This document shows positions 33,449-45,241 of a DNA stretch of 64,000 nucleotides, in pieces (position 1 is the first letter of the stretch; the number at the start of each line of letters is the position of its first letter). Source of the stretch: Trichoderma breve (taxonomy: Eukaryota > Ascomycota > Sordariomycetes > Hypocreales > Hypocreaceae); NCBI RefSeq assembly GCF_028502605.1, contig NC_079237.1, positions 3,286,001 to 3,350,000 on the forward strand, given 5' to 3'. A program made the translations under genes and the position numbers. Below the pieces are notes generated by a model, which was not told the origin of the DNA, did not search any database, and was given only the letters and a program-made list of their open reading frames with translations.

Positions 33449-34186
33449 ATGTGGCCTCTCAAAGTTAAGACTGCTTATGAACGCCTTCAAGGAAGCGAGG
33501 TTTCTTCAGCCTCAAACTCGTTCACTGATGGCGATGCTGAGAAATTAGACGGGCCTCATCCGTCCAATCCTCACCCTCGCAGCATGTTCCAGTACTTCTA
33601 CGACGCACTCCGTACATCAATCGGTTTATTTTGCCTCTGGATAGTTCTAGTGACAGCATGGAGAACCACTTTTCACTCTACTCCTCGTGTTATTAGATAT
33701 GAGAAACAAACGCTAGAGTGCGGAAACACCACAGAAGAAGCGGAAGCGCGCGGCTGTGCATTTGACTTGCTTTCACACAACTGGGTAGCAAAGCAATGCA
33801 TGGATTCCCTGACAGAATCGGAGTACCGCGAATACGTCAGCAGCCATGATCGCAAAATGGGACCCTATCCTTACTTTCTCGACCCCGAGGGAAAGAATCG
33901 CATCGTTGGCGAACGTGCCTTTGCACTTCTTGCCAACGGCCCAACTCTCGCTGACCAGCACGTCTATACTACTCGAGAAGAACACCTGGCACATTGCAAA
34001 TATCTCCTTCGGCGTACTCATCGAGCTGCCGAGGGTAAAGTGCAGCTCAATGACGAGAATAAGCAGTTTTGGCATGCAGCGCACTGCTTGGAAGAGCTTA
34101 GCAATCCAAATAAGAAGCCAATGGACGAGTTGAATGAGGGCTTTTATGTTGGGTTTGCACCTTGTACCATTGACGTACCAGTATAA
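33449..34186 (+). CDS. Single-pass membrane protein with two HxxHC motifs (divergent UstY-type)
   Basis: Intronless, 245 residues. A cytosolic N-terminus of about 55 residues precedes one membrane helix (about 57-72, SIGLFCLWIVLVTAW). The lumenal part has a Cys-rich start (LECGNTTEEAEARGCAFDLLSHNWVAKQCMDSLTESEY, given here as separate motifs CGNTTEEAEARGCAFD and QCMDSLTESEY), then HLAHC at 179-183 and HAAHC at 209-213. Topology, the 30-residue motif spacing and the paired HxxHC match the diagnostic features of UstYa/UstYb, though overall sequence looks different from the protein at 24607-25812. A widespread fungal family of uncharacterised proteins has the same plan. I infer a second oxidase-type subunit or partner of the locus. 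Confidence 0.75.
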   Translation: MWPLKVKTAYERLQGSEVSSASNSFTDGDAEKLDGPHPSNPHPRSMFQYFYDALRTSIGLFCLWIVLVTAWRTTFHSTPRVIRYEKQTLECGNTTEEAEARGCAFDLLSHNWVAKQCMDSLTESEYREYVSSHDRKMGPYPYFLDPEGKNRIVGERAFALLANGPTLADQHVYTTREEHLAHCKYLLRRTHRAAEGKVQLNDENKQFWHAAHCLEELSNPNKKPMDELNEGFYVGFAPCTIDVPV

Positions 34187-34314
34187 GAAGATTGACCTCG
34201 ATCCAGATACGAGGGGGTAGTGAAGGATAGATGAGGCAGCAAATATTTTCGTTGACGAGTAGAGAATGCATCAATTTCATTTCTGACTGATCTTAACCAT
34301 TTCTCATTCCACTA

Positions 34315-36961
34315 CTAATGAGTATCGTGATTCTCTTTTACCAACTGGTGCACAATCCTCACAATTTCTGTAACCTCTTCTTGGGGACCGTCGATGTCGC
34401 CAATCGCCATACGTCCAAAGAACCCAACCGCCATGGAAAGGTAAGAAAGATCTTTACTATTTTTACCATCGCAAATTGTACTAGTCGCTAGTTTACAAGA
34501 AGCGACGCGAATTAGTTGATAAAATGACCTGGAAATTTGTTAGTCACGCTGAACATTAGAAAGTGCGTCGTAGTACCAAACATACAGATCCAAACGTACG
34601 TCTGCCACGGTGAACTGATGGCTAGCCTCAAGGAGCTTTTTCACTGCCGAAGTTTGTTGCTGATCCCCAAATGATGGCCACATAATGACATCAGTAACAG
34701 CTAGAGACTCTGTGGATGTCTGCTTTGCATATACTGCAAGAAGAATCTCATAGTACAGACAGAAAATGTGGAGCTTTATTCTTCGTTCTTGGGATCTCAT
34801 GGTGTTCAAGCCAACTATTTGGCCATCTACTAATTGAAGTTCCGATGGCAGTCGTTGCATCCATTTACGGAGTTGCTCTTCGAGGTCAAAGATGTAACTC
34901 GAGCCTTGGCTTTGCAGTGCTTTTTGGCCGTAGAACTCTTGTAAGATGAACGCGCAGAGACTTGCATGGTGGCACAATATTGACAACCAATCAACTGAGG
35001 CCGAATGCCCTTCTGGTTTTGGCGGTTCATGATCGATAAAGTCGTGATTAAGAAGCTATGTGTTTGTCAGTGCTGGAAAGTTCGTAACATGGTCATATGA
35101 AGAAATGACCACAGACTGACAGGAAAAGTCTCTGTCCGAAGACAAAAGCGCTGCTCCATGGCGTATAAAAACCACATGGCCTTCTTCACTCTTCTCCTGT
35201 CTTCTGGTGTAGCACACAATGCATCTATTGAGCTGCTTCTGTTCAAGCGCATTATTTGTGAATATCGAATGCAGTCAAACAAGAAACTACGGGCTTCTCT
35301 CGATTCAATGAGTAGCCCAAAGAAAGTCTAAGGCAGCCGAGAGTTTAGTATATGAGCTAGCCAGTCATGAAGTATTAGAAATACTATACCATTGCGACGA
35401 GAGCCTTTATTCCATTATTAGTGTTCCATCTAGTGAAATACCTTGACAGGGAAACATCCAATCTTACCTGTAAACTCTGAACAGAGAAGATATCATTCAA
35501 CAGCTGATCTTTAAACTTCAAGGCCTCATTAAAGTGAAAGATAGGATTGTGTTGGAGTTCTGGTAGTCTTTCACATCGGCCTTCGCATTGTAAAAAATGT
35601 GTTCCAAGCGCAAGCACCATATGGGCAAGGGCTTTTGTGGGCGTCGGGCACGGTAACTGACCCAGAGCATCGTGAACGGCGCTTTCCAGTGACGCCCGAT
35701 CTAAAAATGCAGAGACACTAGAGCTGTTGTTGGCAACACAATCCTTATGCGGATAATTTAGTGGTCGACATCTTACCCTAGTTGATCACTCAAACACACT
35801 ATGTTTAACATGTTAGCCATGAACTTGTTTTCAACAAGCGAGAATAAGACAGTTACTGATGGTACATACCGTCGACAAAATCGAACACGAATCTTCGTTG
35901 AATGGTAAGATTGTCTACATTCATCTCTAGGCCACCAAAGATTTCGGGAGGATAGATTGTGACATGTTTCGTCATCATTTTCTCCAATGTATGAAGAAGA
36001 TGGTCGTTTTTATCCAGTCGCCGTTGATTACAATGTTGCTCAATGCTCTCCAGTATCGTGTCCTTTATCAAACTGTTTTGTCTAGTTTTGACTTGGGATT
36101 CTTTCAGCCTCAATCTCATTTCTACTATCTCACTCTAGTTGTATTAGGAGGAGCTTTTACGTACCTTTAAACATACAACCGTTCTATTGTTATAAAAACA
36201 AGTTAATATGCCTCCCTTCCAATTATACTTAAGATAAATACGAATAGACCAGCTTACCAAAGGGTTGGCATCATTCAATTCTGACATGGACTGGTCTCCA
36301 GGAGATGTCGCTCTTACCGAACGGCCTAGTTTGGGGCTTGTATATGAGTTTGACAAAAGTTGTGTGGATGGCATCTTTGAATCCACAAATAATTGCTCGT
36401 TAAATGCAAATTGTCCCTTTGTATCGAATAGGTTATGGCAATGAGGTATAGTGGTGTCGCTCGTGCCATTAGAAGGAACCGCATTCAAGTTGAGAAACTC
36501 AGCCGGCTCTAGATGATTCGTGGAGTAAGGAACAACACAGGGTGCAAAAGTATCTCCAAGATATTCTGGTTCGAGAAAAGACAAGCCATTTTCGCTAAAT
36601 GGAGTATTGTCAAATGGCGATTCCATCTGCTGTGAGATTGGCGTCTCGGGCGACGCCTCATCGATGGACGGTCGTGATTGATGCGTCGGTACATATTTGC
36701 AATCAAAGCCAAGCCTCTATATTCTGGTGGTTAGTCTCATATCGAAAACACGGCTAGATCGGAGACCAAGACCTCGCATTCACTACATAGCTTTTTTCCA
36801 TCACCTGCATTCAGGTTAGAACGATCATCAGACTATTAAATAGCCAGTAGGATAAACAGACATCGAACCTTGCGAGCTCTACAACGATTGCAAGCACCTC
36901 GCCGTCTTGTAATTCGCCGTGACCCCCCTAGTATGCCTTTGCTGGAATCGGCCACTACCAT
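34315..36961 (-). CDS. Zn2Cys6 transcription factor with fungal-specific middle domain (cluster regulator candidate)
   Basis: Eleven exons: 36961-36862, 36804-36773, 36716-36258, 36183-36165, 36124-35870, 35798-35777, 35717-35468, 35404-35390, 35327-35121, 35055-34577, 34528-34315. They sum to 683 residues with every junction in frame. The zinc cluster CNRCRARKVRCDGKKLCSEC..C (Cx2Cx6Cx5Cx2Cx6C) is built from the first three exons. The middle domain shows LRLKESQVKTRQNSL, ALVAMTFFGLLIESREARSF, FLYAMEQRFCLRTETFPLLNHDFID, and the end AVGFFGRMAIGDIDGP. Ten introns, with exons of 15, 19 and 22 nt, are many for a fungal gene. It lies at the right end of the RiPP-like locus, beside a gene desert, which suggests a pathway-specific regulator (inference). 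Confidence 0.88.
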
Positions 36962-39900
36962 ATTCGGATTTATATTTGAGGGAGGAATTAAGGCGAAAGA
37001 AGCACTATCATGCACAACTTCTCGTACTATATTTAGCTAGGTAGGTAGAGTATATAGGGCATGTATCTACAACAGCTATATAATCCGCGAGGTCAGGCAA
37101 GCTTTGGTACCCCACTCATCCCCTGTTTGCCATCGGCGATTGCCGCCATGGTGAAAGCACGGATGATCCTACAGAGATTACAGATATTATGTGGCATTGA
37201 TGTCTATTAGGCCATGGGGTAACTCTGCAGTTGAGATGACGTAGCTAGGGCCTAGGAGACTTTCTTATAGGCCAGAAGATGCATGCTTACATGGTCTGAG
37301 CCATGTCTCGTTGTGCTAGAATTCGGTGTGAGAAAATTGGAGTCTCCCTATTTGATCTATCACCAAATTTTGAAACCTTTGACTTCATATAAGCGCCAGC
37401 CTGATAGAACTACGTGTTGCCAATCTCACTGAACCAGGGATCCCACTGGTTGAGACTCAGGTCAGAAAGAGCCACGCGCTCATGGGAAAAGATGAGAATT
37501 CAGAGAAAATAGCACTATTAACTGTGGGGTATACATCCTACTCGAAACCTAAACCGTAAGATAACAGTCCATATTAACAGTAGATCTTGACTGACTATAG
37601 ATGTACATAGTCTGCCTGGACAAGTGCAAGACGTATTCCATAGGAGGCATGGCGCCATATAACATGTGCTTCTTGTTTGAGACACTCGCTCAATTAGGCG
37701 CGGTAGCCAACCACAGCTTGGGACAATACGTAGTTGGTATCTTCCTACCTATAGAAAGTTTTTTTCTTCCCATCAATCTGACCATTCATTCTCCACAGTG
37801 GTCGTTATTCATGAAATAACTCTTCTATTGAAGTTGGTGGCAGATCTTTACGTCCAATGGCTGCCATGTTGGGGAGAGGTCCGAGACACGGTAAAGGATC
37901 AACAAAAACACAGCCAATAGCTCAACGGCTGGAAATGACGAGTACCGTGGCTAATGCAGGTTACATCACATCACATTGCCAATGGTACGTCTTATATATT
38001 TATGCCCGTGCTCGTCTTTGAAGATGAAAGGTATTTTATACGGAAGATGAAGTTGCATAGTTTCAATGGTGATGTCCAAGGGAATAGGATATCGTCATGG
38101 ACAGATACTGAATTTGATTAGACCACAATCACTGCAGTTTATACGTAGGCTACCAGACATGTGTCATCCTGCAGTTCGAGGGAATTGAATGCGAAACATC
38201 ATGGCTTAAATGCTATAAGATCTACGAACACGTCGCCTCTGAGACAACCTGTGGCAGATACAAGGCCGGCCCACTTTCGCGATAGGCTTTGAGCAAACTG
38301 CGTTAGGTGAAGTAACAAATCTTACAAAAATGCCGACCCTGGATGTGGAGGAAGGAATGTTGAAGGATTTGAGATGTAGGGAGTCAACGCATGGGATAAT
38401 TTCCCAACCGTCTCATCAAGGGCGTCTGTGACTATACAGATAACCATAAGGCTGACATGCGGCAGAAATATTATTCTGCAACCGCTATTGCGTGTATGAA
38501 AGCTCCCCCGAGCCAACGGAGTGCTGTAGATCAGCCTCACAGTTCAATCTGGGCTAGGTCAGTCTAGGTTTTGGACTCGTTGCTCGAATCAAACCGACTC
38601 GGGACAATTAGATGTTTCGTTAGAGCATCTTCAATTATTTTCGACCTCAAAACCATGAGGACTATTAAATTCGGCACCCTCGTCCCGCTTTAGGACCTTT
38701 CTAGGGGCTCTTCAAGCTTTCGGCATACCTTTATTGGCTTTCAAACAATGATAGTAGTCTTCTGTGGCTCTCTGTGGATCTTCGTAGACGTGAATCCATG
38801 TTAACCAAGAAAATATTGGATAAGTTAGCTGAACAGAATTACTCTCCTTGCTACTTTTCTCTTCAGGGGCGGCGGAGATGAGCATCAAGATAGCGCAGCA
38901 GCGAGGTGCACAATGTTACACGAACTCTTCTGTAGGCACCACGGGCTTCTAAAATATGCCAACAAATGTATCGGAGGGAATAGGTCCAAGTTATGTACCC
39001 TTTCTCGACCGCTATAGAATATACTCACTACGATTGCTTCACAGTCAAGTATTGGCGCCGTCATATGTGTGTTTGATGGAATTGATGAGTATTAGGACTG
39101 GCAGACTGATGGTTGTCGGAGAATTGCGAGAATTTCATAGCAGAAGTAGAAAAAAACCGCAACCTGGATCCGTATTAAAGCTCTTGGTTACTCGCTGGTT
39201 ATGTACCGCAGTGAACCAACAGCTCCATGGCCGGGTCGGGAACTGTCCTGAGATCCTATTAGGCAGCGAGGATGTGATATAGGAAAAGTATGTCAGCACT
39301 TCTACAAGACATTGCATCAATAGTCTGGTGATACGTTACAATTGGATGAGCACGAAAAAGTTGTATATAGTGTAGCATCCTTAACCGTCAGAGACGTTGG
39401 TGCGGCCCTAGTAAGAAGAGTCGCTTAGATATATCTAGAGAGGCTCGAAGAACCACTATAATAGCTAGTTCATGTTTTGTGGCATTTGGTATCGTTTAGT
39501 TGGCATAAACTAACATTCACATATGTTGCACAAAGGATTGTGCGATCTCCACCCTATTACAGAATAACTGAAAAACGCCGTAATCTTGAGGTTGCAGCCT
39601 TGCCATGCTCCTAGGATAGACGATACTTAAACGGTGCTATCTGATGCATGGCTAGGGTTTACTTTATGTGAATTTTGAGACATTATTTACAATAGTGATT
39701 GAGGCCGTTGCCAATGCAATCCAGAGTCATACATTTTGATTTACATAGATGTGCCTGAAATCATGATTCCTCTTGTACAATGAGTCCAGACTAGTATGAT
39801 GCTTAATACTATGTATGGACCTCTGCCGGTGCATAAGAACTGGCAATTCAGTGTGCTTTTCATGAAGGTATATAACTACTACCGTAACATAAGATATGCA

Positions 39901-40486
39901 GTGCCTCTGCATAGAAGCGCGGGATCGTTGTATAACAGGGCATTGTTCGCTAGGACGGTGGCGCTCTGTCTAGAATCCTAACGGATGGAGCATGTGATCA
40001 TTGTATCGTCTAAACCAGCAAATAGGACCAGTTTATTCACTTCTTTCATCTCATACCGAGTAAAACCGTCTCAACATGTGATTATGCAGGGCGCGGCTCA
40101 GCGGAGACTCGTCCCGTGTATGCAGCACGAAGGTCGTAGAACATCACAGGGCGGTCTAGACCATCAGCACTGCCTCCTTTTCATAGCATATAACCTAGAT
40201 CTTACTAAGTTGTCAAATCCTATTGTGAAGCTAGACTAATGAATAGCTGCAAGGGGGCTGAAAGAGTCGTCTGCCTTCGTATCACGCTCTGAGACAAACT
40301 TCAGCCGCAGAGAGGGGTATTCAGCTCTCACAACATGTCGTAGTTGCAATTATTCATTCTCAAGGCATCATCTAGTAATCCAACCGTCCGTTGTTAACTA
40401 TAAAGACTCAACCCTAGCCAAAAGGTTTCACCACCCAGCTGAAAATCTACAATCACATACGCATATTAGCATAGAGTCAAGGCAAA
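36962..40486. other. Gene desert of 3.5 kb at the right border of the RiPP-like locus
   Basis: I find no open frame with family features on either strand. Frames of 60-108 codons (for example 38956-39282) have random-looking composition. No terminal repeats, transposase remnants or tRNA were recognised by eye. A TATA-like CTATAAAG at about 40397-40404 belongs to the lectin-like gene downstream. Confidence 0.55.
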
Positions 40487-40957
40487 ATGGTGAACATCGA
40501 CACAAGCAGAATCTACGTCCTTAAGAACAGCTTTACGGCTGCAGCTAAAATACTTGCCCTATCAGGAAATGGCAACTCTCTCTCTATGGTAGACGCAACC
40601 AATGTTACTTCCAACAGCCTCTGGTTCCTGACTCCGACGAACTCAGCTGGCTACTATCGCCTACACACCCTCACCGATGGAGTTAAGCAGGCACTTGATG
40701 TCGTTAATGACAATGGAGTGAATAGCGTCAACCTTCATTTTGCCAATACTGGAGAATACAGTGGCCAATATTGGAGATTCGACCAGTGGAACACGAATCC
40801 TGCCTATCCGTACAGGCTGAGCAACAGCTTCACGGGGACAGGCCAACACCTAGACGTGTATTCTGACACTTATCAAGCTCATCTGGCTGGCGGCGATTAC
40901 TCCGGGCAGCATTGGGCTCTGGTTTCTGCGAACACTGTCGTCGTGACCCAGTCTTGA
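40487..40957 (+). CDS. Ricin-B-type (beta-trefoil) lectin-like protein, cytosolic
   Basis: Intronless, 156 residues, without a signal peptide. It has the trefoil signs RIYVLKNSFTAAAKILAL, SNSLWFLTP, YRLHTLTDGVKQALDV, GQYWRFDQW, YRLSNSFTGTGQHLDV and GQHWALVS: three repeats, each with a Q-x-W-like core. Such fungal proteins bind galactose-type sugars and some defend against fungus-eating animals; others bind wall glycans. There is no attached enzymatic chain, so it is a lectin domain only. A TATA-like box lies about 85 bp upstream. It is isolated next to the gene desert. Confidence 0.85.
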   Translation: MVNIDTSRIYVLKNSFTAAAKILALSGNGNSLSMVDATNVTSNSLWFLTPTNSAGYYRLHTLTDGVKQALDVVNDNGVNSVNLHFANTGEYSGQYWRFDQWNTNPAYPYRLSNSFTGTGQHLDVYSDTYQAHLAGGDYSGQHWALVSANTVVVTQS

Positions 40958-41343
40958 TGACAGCGCGGGTTAGGGACTTGTCGCTGTAAGATCTTTGCCC
41001 TTGATTGCGATGACTATTAATACTAATTCAAGTTACAGATCCGTCATATCTGAGAGTACATTCAACCTACTTATTTCCAGATCTCTGTTGAACTTCTTTT
41101 GGTATCAAAAATAGAAATATCAGTGCCAGAATTTTTATAGCAAATACATAAATAGAATGACTTATTCACAGAGCGACCTAATCCTAAACGTAGTGAATGG
41201 CTCGATAAAAGGCTATGTCCCGTCCCTCCTGAATCAATTCAACCAGAATTCAAGTCCTACTCATAAAAGAACTTATATAAAAGAACTTGTAGCGAAATAA
41301 AAAACGTTGCCCTTACACAAGGAACTCGCATGGCGTCACCTAC
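40958..41343. other. Intergenic, convergent genes; nothing recognised
   Basis: AT-rich 3' regions of the lectin-like gene and the dehydrogenase. Confidence 0.5.
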
Positions 41344-42391
41344 TCAAACCTTGAGGCCTTCCTCCGTAATCTTCTTTATCAATCGCCTCTCTACTTCAAC
41401 CATGTACGTTGCTATAGCTCCATCCTTGAACTCTGGCATAGGGGCGTTGAACGCGGGCACAACCCTCGTCCCCTCAGCCGTCGCCTCGAATATCGTCCCA
41501 TCACCATATTGAGGATCCTCCAGCATTTCCAACATGGCGTCAGCAATATCCTCAGGGCTTGCTGCCAAGTCTTGCCTTAACGCGCTTCTTCTTTCTGGGT
41601 CGTCGGTTAAAAGTGGTGTCTAAATGTTCAAATGCAGTCAGCCACCATCCATCCTCCATTATTTCTGGGGTACAGTCGCATGCCTACATTTACAGCGCCT
41701 GGCGCAATCGCCGCCGTTCGAATACCAGCCGTTTCTCGTAAATAACCGAGACTTCGAACGAACCCGTGGACGCCATGTTTACTAGCAAAATACAAAGGCG
41801 TCCCGAGGCCGTATAGATATCCAGCCATGCTGCCGACTACGAGTAGCGAGCCCGGAATTCGCCGCGAGGTCCAATGTGCAATGGCGAGCTGGCTCAGCCG
41901 TATGGGGTGTACCAAATTAACATCGATCACGGCATAATGACCCGGATCGCCATGCGCGTCGTCTCTTGATGGGCTATCTGGATTTGTTGCGGACTTTGGC
42001 GGCTCCCAGAAAGAACTCCATTTGGGATCGAAGATTCCGGCGCCTGGTACGACAATGTCGACTTGTGGGAAAGCTGCCTCGGCTGTCCTAGTCAATTCTG
42101 TGAGCTGTGGCCAAGATCTCACATCCGTCTTCTTGAACAGTGCAGCCGGCCTGGAAGCAGATGGCGGCTTCGATGGCTCGTGTGGATATTGCTTCAGAAG
42201 CTCCTGGGCTTCTGGCTGAAGGCCCAAGTCACCGATTAAGACGGAACATCCGCGAGAGAGGAGCTTCTTTGCAAATGCAAGATTGATCCCTATAGAAAAG
42301 TCAGCTTAGGTTACCACACTCAACTGCAAGACGTCGTACCTGAGCCACCACCTGTGATAATGGCATGCTTTCCTACCACAGACAGTGTCAT
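41344..42391 (-). CDS. Short-chain dehydrogenase (15-hydroxyprostaglandin-dehydrogenase-like)
   Basis: Exons 42391-42340, 42289-41688 and 41619-41344 encode 309 residues. The first exon gives MTLSVVGKHAIITGGGSG and is joined to INLAFAKKLLSRGCSVLIGDL; the last intron turns GAVN into TPLLTDDPERR, both in frame. Motifs: TGGGSGIN for NAD, VPGAG, the Ser in LLVVGSMAGY, YFASK as the YxxxK pair, and APGAVNTPL after it. The segment PEDIADAMLEMLEDPQYGDGTI near the end is typical for the fungal 15-PGDH-like group. Substrate unknown. It reads toward the lectin-like gene. Confidence 0.88.
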
Positions 42392-43464
42392 CTTTTCACT
42401 TCGATAGGTATACGATCTCTCAGATTATACTGCTGGTACTGCCTGGTGCTTTCGGTTCCCCGCATGAACTTGAGGGCCATTTTATAGACCACCTACAGTT
42501 GACGTCTTCTGAGACAATTCCAGGTTGTGTTACATGGCATATGCACGTGCTAGGTATCGACCTGTAAATGGGCATCCTAGGGCAAATACAACATTGAATT
42601 CAATAGTAGATTCCAAATTCTGATGGTATACCCAGGGATCGGTACAATATTGGCGGAGTTGTTATATGCTTATCTCCGCAAACTGTCTTTGTCTTACCGT
42701 TCTCGCAGTCTTCAAGATCCCGCTTACCGAAGTCTACATTACGCTATACCTCTCTCACCCCAGTCGCGATTCCAATCTGGACTGAGATACGACCGACGGC
42801 TTCACACACACCTCAGACCAAGGCTAAATTAGGCATATTTGCAAAGCGTCGACTGCGAGCAGCAGTCAAGGCCGCTAGGAGAGCATCCCAGGAGTTGCCT
42901 TACACCGATGAATTGAACGGACAGGGAGATCATGATGGTGAAAATCAGGACAAGGCAGCCGGAGAGCTCCCATCATGATTTCTTTTCCTATGACTCGCCA
43001 AAACCTAACAAACGGATGAACGTACCCATTTGGTCTTTATTCAATTTTATACATGGCTATCAGGTTGTTTCCTTTGCCGGGACGATGTTCCATGTCAGCT
43101 TGGAAATGATATCCTGCCCCAGCCTAAAACTCGGCACGCTTTCATTTTGTTTTATTTGTAATCCATAATGAAGAGTATGGACATTCTTGCAATCTAGTCC
43201 CCGTTAAATATATTCAATGATTGATTGTTCCTGTTTCCCTACCCTTGTCCCCTCTCACAGTCTACACGACGCTGTAGCCGTCTTATGAAAGGGAGAAAGT
43301 GACGATGAATCAATACTATCCAACGTGAATTGTGTTTTGTTAAAGCATCCTGTAAATCGAATATGTTCTATTTTAGACATGATATCCATATCCTATCCGT
43401 TGCGCCATGTAATTCGCCAATTTTATCATCACTCTCATGCCAAAATCCCAGCAGTTCCGCATAA
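42392..43464. other. Intergenic; one unexplained open frame
   Basis: On the plus strand 42610-42978 stays open for 123 codons without an ATG, preceded by TAG that could be a splice acceptor. Its end is charged and protein-like (KRRLRAAVKAARRASQ, then an acidic stretch). I found no partner exon and do not call a gene. Confidence 0.35.
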
Positions 43465-45241
43465 TCATGCAGCTTCATCCCGTCCATCGAGCCACTTGCT
43501 CATGTACGGTCCATCCAGCCAGTAGCCAAGCTTCTTGTAATAACTTCTCACACCAACACCCGAAATGACGCTAATTTTGTCACTTCCGTGCTCCTCCCTG
43601 GCTATCCTCTCAGCCTCCTCCATCAGCAGAGTACCAAAGCCTTGATGCTGGAACTTGCGCGGATCACGCGCGTGAATGGGCACAGCAGTGCCATAAACGT
43701 GAAGCTCACGGATCATACTAGTGGGCTGGCCGGTAAGCTCCTCTCGGAAAGTATACTTTTCAGTGCATTTGCGGAGTCGCAGGAGTGCGACAAGGATATC
43801 TTGCTTAGGATCTTCGTAGGCAAGGAATGTCTCCCATCCACCGTTGGCGACGTAGTCTCGGCGTACCAGCTCAATCTGGTTTGGCCTAATCTTGTGCTTG
43901 ACCTCGTTGACTCCGACTTCTCTCGTTCTCACGTCTCGGCATGTTGTGCCGAAATCCTTCATTCGGGCCAAAGCCAACTCTCGCAGGTTTCCGTTTTCGA
44001 CACCAGACGTGACCAATGGCATGGGGATATCTCGCTGAACACGGTAGATGCGTGTCCAAGGTGGAATAAGGGCCATAATTCTAGCCACCAGATCAATCAG
44101 TTGGTTGGGGGTATAGTTTTGGTATCTTCCTGTTCGCCACAGTTCATATAGACCTGTTCCTCGAATAACAAGTGTGGGGTAAATTTTCAGACCATCTGTT
44201 CTGAAGGCAGGGTTTTCAAAGTATTCCCTGAACTGATCAATGTCACGCTCCATTCCCACATTGGGCAGATCTGGCATCATGTGGCTGACCACCTTGTAGC
44301 CAGCATCTTTGGCCAGACAGAACGTCTCTGCCACCGCCGCTACTGTGTGACCTCGGTTGGTATCTCGCGCAACATCTTCATATAGAGACTGTACTCCAAT
44401 CTCCAATCTCGTGCAGCCATATCTCAGCATGTCTGAAAGGTGGGGTTGCAAACAGTAGTCTGGCCGTGTCTCGATGGTGATGCCGACACATTTGATGTTG
44501 CTCATCTCGCCGGCCTCAACTGCCTCGTCGACCTTGGAGGTCTGGTATCCGCTGAGGGCATTGTGCAGCTGGGCGATGAAATCCTCTCGGTATGACTCAG
44601 GCAAGGACATGAAAGTTCCTCCCATGATAATGTATTCCACCTTGTCGACAGAGTGTCCCAGGCTCTTAAGCTGATCGACTCGACCTCGGGCCTGCTCAAA
44701 TGGGTCATAACGTGCGCGGATGGCTCGCATTGAAGTCGGCTCGTATCCAGTGTAAGACTGTGTGCTGTACTCGAAATCTGAATCGGGTCCGCCAGGGCAG
44801 TAGACGCAGATATTGCCAGTGTATGCGATGTGCGGGCATCGATGCGGTTTACACATGACGGCGACGACGGCAATACCAGATGATGTTCCTATATTCCACT
44901 TAGCCCTTCACTCGATCATCACTTCAACGCATACGACTGTTCTTACGGATAGGCTTTGCGATGAGTCTCGGGAGGATGTATTTCTTGTAATGTTCGGGGA
45001 TCGCAGCAATGATAGCCGTGAGAGGGGGGATATTGGCCAGCTTGTGCTTCTTTGCCAGCTTCGCACGCAGCGCGTTGAGGTTGATGTCTCGCCCCGGCCG
45101 GCCATTCTTGGTGGCCTCGTGGTCTTCGATCAGGGCGTTGGCAAGATCTGCGCAGCACCGCAGGAAGCGCTCGCTCTCTGGCGCAAGCTCGACGCCCTTC
45201 TTCTGCGATGTGGCGATCGCCGTCATCGTGGTCGTGGCCAT
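43465..45241 (-). CDS. ELP3: Elongator complex catalytic subunit ELP3
   Basis: Exons 45241-44947 and 44888-43465 encode 572 residues, the normal length. The intron joins AKPIR to [11 protein letters not shown]. The radical-SAM part has [14 protein letters not shown] (Cx9Cx2C) binding the iron-sulfur cluster and [11 protein letters not shown]; the C-terminal GNAT part has [19 protein letters not shown] and YYKKLGY. Elp3 makes the 5-carboxymethyl group on wobble uridines of tRNAs. The N-terminus ([16 protein letters not shown]) is short and contains [18 protein letters not shown] as in fungal orthologs. It is divergent from the succinyl-CoA ligase gene. Confidence 0.97.

Noticed and set aside
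38956..39282. 108-codon open frame in the gene desert
   Set aside because: No recognisable family; length is not unusual by chance in 3.5 kb.
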